Origin: a bacterium
Lineage (GTDB): Bacteria; Patescibacteriota; Minisyncoccia; Minisyncoccales; PEYH01
Assembly (NCBI GenBank): GCA_021163545.1
Contig: JAGGTU010000006.1
Coordinates: 1 to 7,662, forward strand
Direction: 5' to 3'
DNA length: 7,662 nt
Shown here: piece after piece, positions 1 to 4,306 of the stretch
Layout of the letters: every line of letters starts with the position of its first letter
Numbering within the stretch: the stretch's first letter is position 1
Made by a program: the position numbers and the translations under genes
Notes under the pieces: generated by a model
Databases searched by the model: none
Told to the model about the DNA's origin: nothing
The model's input: the letters and a program-made list of their open reading frames with translations, nothing else

Positions 1-665
1 GGAAAATAATTCCAAAAGGCAGGAATTTTTGTATTTTCATTGAACTTGATTTTCCAAATGCGGGCAAGATATTTTAACCTATTTGAAGCATAAATAACAG
101 GAACCCTTCCTTTAAGCTTTGTTGCTAAACTTTTACCTTCCTTTTCCAACTGCTCTGGTTTTAATGTACCCTCTAATTCTATTAATTCTTTTTTCAGGGA
201 GGCAGGAATGAATTTCAAAGTATTCAGAATTCCAATAAGCGCGCCAAACAGATAACCTAATGCCATTCGGGGAGGATATCCTTTTTCAATCCGGACAAAA
301 GGAAGAGAATATCTTTTTGCTAATTTCTCCAATTGACCATCCGAAGAAATTAAAACAATTTTTAATTTTCTTTTAAGAGCCTCTTTTGTGCAAGAAATAG
401 TTTCTTCGGTATTACCTGAATAAGAAATACAAACTATTAAGGTTTGTCTATCAACAGAGGAGGGGAGAGTATAATCTCTTTGAATAGTTAGAGATAATTT
501 TTCTTTGTATTCCTCAAGTACCATTGCAAGCAAATTGGCAGGCAAAGCAGAACCTCCCATTCCACAAATACATACTTTTTTTAGCTTAGGTTTGATATTA
601 ATATTTTGGGCTGCCCTAAACCCCACTTTAAATTGTTTTGGAAAATTTAAGATTATTTCTTTCAT
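1..665 (-). CDS. Bifunctional phosphoglucose/phosphomannose isomerase, SIS domain (partial, 3' end off the left edge)
   Basis: Reading leftward from ATG at 665-663, an uninterrupted frame gives 221 residues before the window ends. It has the marks of the archaeal/bacterial PGI/PMI family (two SIS domains), which interconverts glucose-6-P or mannose-6-P with fructose-6-P in the cytoplasm. Seen motifs are GMGGSA (35-40), the sugar-phosphate loop SYSGNTEET (81-89), PPRMALGY (131-138), and KIKFNENTKIPAFWNYF (205-221), the stretch that leads into the catalytic region. E210 in FNENTK probably matches the catalytic glutamate of the family; the expected histidine just after it is beyond the edge. Family members are about 330-350 residues, so roughly two thirds is present. 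An in-frame TAA lies 15 nt upstream of the ATG, which supports this start. No Shine-Dalgarno site is visible. It is the last visible gene of the leftward cluster and may be read through from the substrate-binding protein gene, since I see no terminator with a T-tract between them. Confidence 0.9.
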   Translation of the reverse strand, partial: MKEIILNFPKQFKVGFRAAQNINIKPKLKKVCICGMGGSALPANLLAMVLEEYKEKLSLTIQRDYTLPSSVDRQTLIVCISYSGNTEETISCTKEALKRKLKIVLISSDGQLEKLAKRYSLPFVRIEKGYPPRMALGYLFGALIGILNTLKFIPASLKKELIELEGTLKPEQLEKEGKSLATKLKGRVPVIYASNRLKYLARIWKIKFNENTKIPAFWNYF

Positions 666-686
666 GTAATAAGTAGTTTAATGTTT

Positions 687-798
687 GTTGTTAGTCGTTG
701 TACGGCATCGATGCTGGTATCGTCATATGGCATCGTTGTACGTCTTACGATTAACGATACGGGTCTCGATGCCGTATAACGTGTTCTTCTTTAACAAC
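687..798. repeat. CpG-rich imperfect palindrome with internal direct repeat in the gap between two leftward genes
   Basis: Arms 697-723 and 754-780 are reverse complements over 15 bp (one mismatch) and 7 bp, separated by a symmetric 5x5 mismatch (712-716 against 761-765). An outer 7-bp pair GTTGTTA (687-693) / TAACAAC (792-798) can extend it. The 30-nt loop repeats TCGTTGTACG (733-742), also found at 695-704, and holds a smaller hairpin (ATCGT 732-736 / ACGAT 747-751). I count 12 CpG between 695 and 782, far denser than the surrounding AT-rich DNA. No T-tract follows on either strand, so it is not a classical terminator. It could be a dispersed palindromic repeat or a structured leader of the isomerase mRNA; I cannot tell which. 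Confidence 0.75.
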
Positions 799-818
799 TT
801 TTGCCTTTCTTTTCAAAA

Positions 819-2816
819 TTACCTTTCTTTTCTAAAGGATCTTCTTGTGGCAATATACCAATTTTGAATCTGAGAGAAGCGTTCTGATGGGTTTGCAATA
901 AGCCCTCCTTCAATACCTTTTACTTTTTCTGAGACAAAATAAAGATAATTTGGATTGCAAATGAAAATAGCAGGCAAATCAGAGAGTAAGAGCTCTTGGG
1001 CTTGTTCTAATAATTCTTTTCTTTGTTCTTCCTCCATAGTCTCTCTTAATTCTTCAAGAATTTTATCTAATTTCTTATTTTGATAATCCACCAGATTAAG
1101 TCCGGGATATTTTCGCTGGGAGGAGTGCCAAAATGGAAATGGATCGGGAATGATACCCAACACCTGTCCAAACAATAACGCTTGATAGTTTCTCTCCTTA
1201 ATAATTTCTTGCTTTATCTTAGTAATTTCATAGACTTGTATCTCAATCTCTATACCAAAAGAAGCCAATTGATTCTTTATTTCCTCTGCCAGTGAAGTTA
1301 AAAGAGGATTGTCTGCGGTTGTGATTACTATTTTAAAGGGAATAATTTCTTCTGGCTTTATGATGCAGACCTCATTTAATTTTGCACGGGTTGCAGGGCC
1401 AACTCTTCCATTACCCGTTTTAAGCCCTGCTGGTTTTAAAATATCTTCTTTGTACTTTTCTTGAAACTTGATCACTGCTTCTTTTGTTTTTGTCCCAAAA
1501 TAGCCTGTTACCTTACCTTCAGGGTAGACATCTTCAAATTTAGCAAGACATTTCTGAAGATTTTCGACCTCCTTGCCTTTTGAGCCATAGACAAGTGTTT
1601 TTGTAAAGTGCATTTTTTCAGCCTCCTCAACTTTTACCCATCTGCCATCTTGTTTTTTAAACCCTGCTTTTTCAAGAAGTTCTTGTGCTTTTTCTGGGTT
1701 AAAGCTTTCTTGTTCGGGTGATGTAAAATTAAAAATTGTAGGAAGGAAAGGAGAACTTATAACCTTCCCGTTTCCATCAAGCACATCCTGAATAATCTTA
1801 TCTTTATTGATAGCTAGGCTAAGAGCCTCTCTTATATTTTTTTGAGTAAACAACTCATAATTGTTTGGATTAAGAAAAAGAGCGAAGTATCTCGGGAGCG
1901 AAAAGGAATATTTCTTATAAAATGAATCAAAATTTAAATTCTCAAAAGAAATAGGGGAGAAAGAATCTATTAATCCAGATCTTGCTGCTTTAAATAGGTC
2001 TTCCTCTGTTTGAAAGAAAAAGAACTCGATTTGGCTAATATATGGGGGCTTTTGGTAATAGTTTTTGTTTCGTTCCAAAAGAATAGATTTTATAGAACCA
2101 TCTGGGTTTCTTACCAAAGATTTAAATTTATACGGGCCAGAGCCAATTGGTTCAAAGTTATATGGGGAGAGAGGGAAATTCTGAAAAGATATATTCTCCC
2201 AGATGTGGGCGGGAAGGATTTTTAAGGTAAGATTTTCCAAAAAACTCGGGTAAGGGTTTTTTAAAGTGAATTTAACCTGAAAATCAGAAAGCTTCTCTAC
2301 TTCTACCCCCAGCCATTTAGCAAGAAGAGGGCTTTTAAAATCGGGATTTTGGATTGTTTTAATTGTAAAAATAACATCGTCTGCGGTTAATTTCTTGCCA
2401 TCATGAAAGAATACAGATTTTTTTAGGTTGACTATGTAAACCCTTCCCCCTTCTTGAATCTCGTAACTTTGGGCGATATCTTTTTCTATCTTACCGTCTT
2501 TTCCATATTTCATTAGGCCTGAGAATATAAGGTTGACCAAATCTTTATCCACATCGTTGCTATCTGCGTAGATTGGGTTAATAAATCGGGGCTGACCTAC
2601 AACACCTTCTTTTAATATTCCACCAAAAGCTGGGACAATAGAGGTATTTTTAAAATAAAAATCAATGAGAAATAAGACAATAGATATAATAAACAAAAAG
2701 AAAAACACACCAAAAGCAAGACGCTCTTTTTTCTCTAAATTAGAAAGTCGGCCTAAAATAGCTTGTAAGCCAAATTTAAAATTTCGCTTATATTTTTGTT
2801 TAAAAAGACACCTCAA
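819..2816 (-). CDS. Membrane-anchored peptide/nickel-type (SBP_bac_5) substrate-binding protein with inserted peptidoglycan-binding domain
   Basis: This 665-residue protein has a basic, lysine-rich cytoplasmic N-terminus, one membrane anchor (about 33-55), then an extracytoplasmic family-5 solute-binding fold. Family marks are the N-terminal block GVVGQPRFINPIYADSND (71-88), SVFFHDGKKLTADDVIFTI (134-152), IGSGPYKFKSL (224-234) and NIREALSLAINKDKII (327-342). At about 403-484 a PG_binding_1-like domain interrupts it, after which the binding fold resumes (about 488-655). There is no lipobox, so it is anchored by the helix and not as a lipoprotein. The role inferred is capture of peptides or similar oligomers at the cell surface, close to the wall. 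The start is TTG, chosen because no ATG or GTG lies before the anchor; it begins 1 nt after the secG stop with no Shine-Dalgarno site, so translation is probably coupled. No permease or ATPase gene is in view. Length exceeds the usual 500-600 residues because of the insertion. Confidence 0.88.
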   Translation of the reverse strand: MRCLFKQKYKRNFKFGLQAILGRLSNLEKKERLAFGVFFFLFIISIVLFLIDFYFKNTSIVPAFGGILKEGVVGQPRFINPIYADSNDVDKDLVNLIFSGLMKYGKDGKIEKDIAQSYEIQEGGRVYIVNLKKSVFFHDGKKLTADDVIFTIKTIQNPDFKSPLLAKWLGVEVEKLSDFQVKFTLKNPYPSFLENLTLKILPAHIWENISFQNFPLSPYNFEPIGSGPYKFKSLVRNPDGSIKSILLERNKNYYQKPPYISQIEFFFFQTEEDLFKAARSGLIDSFSPISFENLNFDSFYKKYSFSLPRYFALFLNPNNYELFTQKNIREALSLAINKDKIIQDVLDGNGKVISSPFLPTIFNFTSPEQESFNPEKAQELLEKAGFKKQDGRWVKVEEAEKMHFTKTLVYGSKGKEVENLQKCLAKFEDVYPEGKVTGYFGTKTKEAVIKFQEKYKEDILKPAGLKTGNGRVGPATRAKLNEVCIIKPEEIIPFKIVITTADNPLLTSLAEEIKNQLASFGIEIEIQVYEITKIKQEIIKERNYQALLFGQVLGIIPDPFPFWHSSQRKYPGLNLVDYQNKKLDKILEELRETMEEEQRKELLEQAQELLLSDLPAIFICNPNYLYFVSEKVKGIEGGLIANPSERFSQIQNWYIATRRSFRKER
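1365..1610 (-). other. Peptidoglycan-binding (PG_binding_1-like) domain nested inside the substrate-binding protein
   Basis: This segment encodes residues 403-484 of the substrate-binding protein. It shows the PG_binding_1 pattern: LVYGSKGKEVENLQKCL (408-424), then VTGYFGTKTKEAVIKFQEKY (436-455), then GRVGPATRAKLNE (470-482). It enters right after FNPEKAQELLEKAGFKKQDGRW (372-393), the usual C-lobe helix of family-5 binding proteins, where ordinary members run on directly into a beta strand; here that strand (PFKIVITTADNP, 493-504) comes after the insertion. Cysteines near both ends (C423, C484) could form a disulfide, which is only a guess. Binding of a peptidoglycan stem or glycan is inferred from the domain family. 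Confidence 0.85.
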
Positions 2817-2817
2817 A

Positions 2818-3033
2818 TTATGCTAAAAGATTTAATAATGAGAGAATGATAAAAAGACCTCCTAAGATAACCGTAGAAAGAAAAATCTTTCTTTGTATCC
2901 CTCGCATCTTTCCATAAAAACTTCCTTCAAACCCAAAAGCAGAACCTAAAGCTGCCCCTCTTTGCTGCAGAAGGATGGTAACTATTAAAAGAGATGAAAC
3001 TATGATTTGGGCACCTATTAAGAATTTATTCAT
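2818..3033 (-). CDS. secG: Preprotein translocase subunit SecG
   Basis: The 71-residue product has the two-helix SecG layout (about 4-22 and 49-69) with the diagnostic LLQQRGAALGSAFG at 21-34 in the loop after the first helix. SecG joins SecY and SecE in the plasma membrane channel and helps SecA-driven export. Length is normal for a short bacterial SecG. The ATG lies inside the end of the upstream gene (8-nt overlap), and its own TAA is 1 nt from the TTG of the substrate-binding gene, so the three genes are almost surely one transcript with coupled translation. Only a weak AAGG precedes the start. Confidence 0.93.
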   Translation of the reverse strand: MNKFLIGAQIIVSSLLIVTILLQQRGAALGSAFGFEGSFYGKMRGIQRKIFLSTVILGGLFIILSLLNLLA

Positions 3034-3388
3034 GTTTATAAGCCTTGGTTAAATAAAGAAAAAAAGTATAAATGAAAGAAGTTAAAATGGTTGCTAAAAT
3101 AAGGGGCAAAAGACCGCTTACTTGAAAATTGGAACCAAAAAGATAACAGAGAACCAAAAACATAAAACCAATATTTATTACTAATCCAATTAACCCAAAA
3201 GTCAAGAGATTAATAGGAAAAAGGAAAAATAACAAAATTGGCTTGACAAGATAATTTAAAATTCCCAACACCATGCCAGCTAATAAAAAAACCTTTATTG
3301 GTCCAACGAATACAATCCCAGGAATAAATTTGGCTATTAGATACAAGCTTAAAATGCCCAAAAGAATATATAACAGTAGCCTTCCCAT
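3026..3388 (-). CDS. PF04020-type ('phage holin family 4') small integral membrane protein
   Basis: The product is 120 residues, nearly all membrane: helices at about 4-22, 31-46, 63-82 and 93-113. The family signature is visible as LNYLVKPILLFFLFPINLLTFGLIGLVIN (split as N45, K49-P50, P58, T63, G65, N72). Despite the database name, members are ordinary chromosomal membrane proteins found across bacteria, with no proven lysis role; there are no phage genes here. Function is unknown. It is the first gene of the leftward cluster and overlaps secG by 8 nt. The ATG at 3388-3386 is fixed by an in-frame TAA 15 nt upstream. It begins only 12 nt after a good -10 box, so the transcript is probably nearly leaderless, fitting the lack of a Shine-Dalgarno site. 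Confidence 0.85.
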   Translation of the reverse strand: MGRLLLYILLGILSLYLIAKFIPGIVFVGPIKVFLLAGMVLGILNYLVKPILLFFLFPINLLTFGLIGLVINIGFMFLVLCYLFGSNFQVSGLLPLILATILTSFIYTFFLYLTKAYKHE

Positions 3389-3400
3389 CGGATTAAAAAT

Positions 3401-3429
3401 ATTTTAACAAAGAAAAAAGAATTGGTCAA
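3401..3429 (-). promoter_or_regulatory. Leftward sigma70-type promoter of the holin-like/secG/substrate-binding cluster
   Basis: On the minus strand TTGACC (3429-3424) is followed after 17 bp by TAAAAT (3406-3401). Both hexamers match consensus at 5 of 6 positions, with ideal spacing. Only 12 nt separate the -10 box from the ATG at 3388, which predicts a leader of about 5 nt. Its -35 box abuts the -35 box of the rightward promoter. Confidence 0.7.
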
Positions 3430-3457
3430 TTGACAAGCAAGAAGGATTATGTATAAA
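3430..3457 (+). promoter_or_regulatory. Rightward sigma70-type promoter of the 112-residue membrane protein gene
   Basis: A perfect TTGACA (3430-3435), a 16-bp spacer and TATAAA (3452-3457). Transcription should begin near 3464, giving a leader of about 37 nt that ends in a strong ribosome-binding site. The -35 box joins that of the leftward promoter with no gap, forming GTCAATTGAC (3425-3434). Confidence 0.75.
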
Positions 3458-3490
3458 CTGCAAAGGAAGTGGATTAACAACTTGCAAAAA

Positions 3491-3496
3491 AGGAGG
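3491..3496 (+). promoter_or_regulatory. Strong Shine-Dalgarno site AGGAGG
   Basis: A full AGGAGG lies 4 nt before the ATG at 3501 and decides that start. It is the only consensus ribosome-binding site in the window; the starts of groES, groEL, lemA, htpX, the isomerase and the holin-like gene have none or only weak partial matches. Confidence 0.85.
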
Positions 3497-3500
3497 GAGA

Positions 3501-3839
3501 ATGAGGCAAGCAATACTCTGGGGAATGTTAGGAATAGTCTTGATGTGTGTCGGAGGTGCTTTGATTGCCAATCAACATCATCTCTACATTGAAAGCACTC
3601 TTGCAATTATAGGAACGGCGCTGACAGTATTTGCCGGCTTCTGGTTTCTAGAAGGAGAGAAAAGACTCTGCAGATTGTTTTTAACACTGGGAGGGTTGGT
3701 AGTTATATCAAGTCTTGCTCTGGTTGGTATTCACCATAAATGGTTTGTAGGGACAGCTTTAGGAACCCTAGGAGCTTTGCTGATTTTTCTGGCGCTATTA
3801 CGAGTGCTGGATAAATCTCTGAAGGAGGGCGCGCCATGA
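3501..3839 (+). CDS. Small four-helix membrane protein of unknown function
   Basis: I do not recognise this 112-residue protein. It has four predicted helices (about 4-23, 31-50, 58-76, 81-103), short loops, and a charged C-terminus (LDKSLKEGAP). The two halves look alike: a helix, a His-His loop (H26-H27; H78-H79), a second helix ending in L-acidic (L50-E51; L103-D104), with G11/G64, A20-L21/A73-L74, G38/G91 and A45/A98 lining up at an offset of 52-53. This suggests an internal duplication, though hydrophobic sequences match easily. It is a self-contained unit: own strong promoter, consensus Shine-Dalgarno site and a terminator that overlaps the stop. By hand count 3541-3780 is about 44% GC, above the roughly 30% of sampled stretches in the substrate-binding and htpX genes. 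Strong expression is likely; acquisition from elsewhere is possible but unproven. Confidence 0.8.
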   Translation: MRQAILWGMLGIVLMCVGGALIANQHHLYIESTLAIIGTALTVFAGFWFLEGEKRLCRLFLTLGGLVVISSLALVGIHHKWFVGTALGTLGALLIFLALLRVLDKSLKEGAP

Positions 3840-3857
3840 TACGCGCCCTTTTCTCTT
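3826..3857 (+). terminator. Rho-independent terminator overlapping the end of the 112-residue gene
   Basis: AGGGCGCG (3826-3833) pairs perfectly with CGCGCCCT (3842-3849) around an 8-nt loop, followed by TTTTCTCTT (3849-3857). The stop codon TGA (3837-3839) is in the loop, so the 5' arm also codes the last residues EGA. The tail runs into the -35 box of the groESL promoter. Confidence 0.8.
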
Positions 3858-3882
3858 GACAAAATAACGCCATCAAGATAAT
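3856..3882 (+). promoter_or_regulatory. groESL promoter
   Basis: A perfect TTGACA (3856-3861) followed by GATAAT (3877-3882, 5 of 6) with a 15-bp spacer. TAATAA at 3879-3884 would give 17 bp but a poorer match. The predicted start near 3889 puts the CIRCE operator at about +12, a usual place for it. Confidence 0.65.
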
Positions 3883-3900
3883 AAATAAATATAGAGAAAA

Positions 3901-3927
3901 TTAGCAATTAAAGGTCGAGACTGCTAA
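3901..3927. promoter_or_regulatory. CIRCE operator (HrcA repressor site)
   Basis: TTAGCAATT - 9 nt - GACTGCTAA. Against the CIRCE consensus TTAGCACTC-N9-GAGTGCTAA the arms match at 7 of 9 and 8 of 9 positions, and the 9-nt spacer is exact. It lies between the promoter and groES, as expected for HrcA control, where GroEL availability tunes the repressor. The hrcA gene is not in this window. Confidence 0.88.
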
Positions 3928-3963
3928 TCAGCTTTAAAAAATTTTCTTAAAGAAATTTGGCGT

Positions 3964-4257
3964 ATGAAGATTAAACCATTAGCTGATCATATTTTAATTG
4001 AGCCAATAGAGGAAGGCGAAAAAACAGAAAGTGGTATTTTATTGCCAGAGAGCGCAGAAAAAGAAAAGCCTCAGGAGGGCAAAGTAATTGCTGTGGGGCC
4101 TGGCAGAAAAACCTCTTCTGGCAAAATTATTCCCGTAGATGTAAAGGTCGGAGATAGAGTTATCTTTACAAAATATGGTCCCACAGAAATTGAAATAGAT
4201 GATAAGAAATATCTAATTGCTAAAGAAGAAGATATTTTAGCCATCATTGAAGAGTAA
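3964..4257 (+). CDS. groES: Co-chaperonin GroES (Hsp10)
   Basis: The 97-residue product is a full-length GroES. It caps the GroEL ring as a heptamer and closes the folding chamber in the cytoplasm. Seen features are the start KIKPLADHILIEP (2-14), the mobile loop with the SGILLP motif (23-28) that docks on GroEL, the roof region GPGRKTSSGKIIP (45-57), VGDRVIF (62-68), and the C-terminal strand YLIAKEEDILAII (83-95). The ATG at 3964 fits the family N-terminus exactly. No clear Shine-Dalgarno site precedes it. It is first in a two-gene operon with groEL 49 nt downstream, under a promoter and CIRCE operator. Confidence 0.97.
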   Translation: MKIKPLADHILIEPIEEGEKTESGILLPESAEKEKPQEGKVIAVGPGRKTSSGKIIPVDVKVGDRVIFTKYGPTEIEIDDKKYLIAKEEDILAIIEE

Positions 4258-4266
4258 AATTAACTA

Positions 4267-4298
4267 ACGGAGCAAGGGACTTAAAAACCAAGCTCCGT
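4267..4298 (+). other. Hairpin in the groES-groEL gap
   Basis: ACGGAGC (4267-4273) and GCTCCGT (4292-4298) form a perfect 7-bp stem with an 18-nt loop. It has no T-tract, so it should not terminate. It ends 8 nt before the groEL ATG (4307), and that start has no Shine-Dalgarno site. Intergenic hairpins that guide mRNA processing are known in some groESL operons; that role here is inferred. Confidence 0.65.
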
Positions 4299-4306
4299 CC
4301 AATTCT

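Noticed and set aside
687..798. CRISPR array or rho-independent terminator
   Set aside because: Only one pair of a 10-bp direct repeat exists, with no regular spacers; no T-tract follows the stem on either strand.
685..867. Rightward 60-residue open frame
   Set aside because: It runs through the palindrome and over the 3' end of the substrate-binding gene in antisense; no family resemblance and no ribosome site.
819..900. Frameshift at the end of the substrate-binding gene
   Set aside because: The reading frame continues through the usual C-terminal stretch (ERFSQIQNWYI) to a normal TAA, so the end looks intact.
2010..2225. Rightward 71-residue frame inside the substrate-binding gene
   Set aside because: Antisense shadow with no family resemblance or ribosome site.
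3026..3388. Prophage lysis gene, from the 'phage holin' name
   Set aside because: PF04020 proteins are common chromosomal membrane proteins, and there is no endolysin, integrase or other phage gene in the window.
3349..3606. Leftward 85-residue hydrophobic open frame overlapping the holin-like gene
   Set aside because: It overlaps two better-supported genes and both promoters; its hydrophobicity comes from lying antisense or out of frame to membrane-protein codons.
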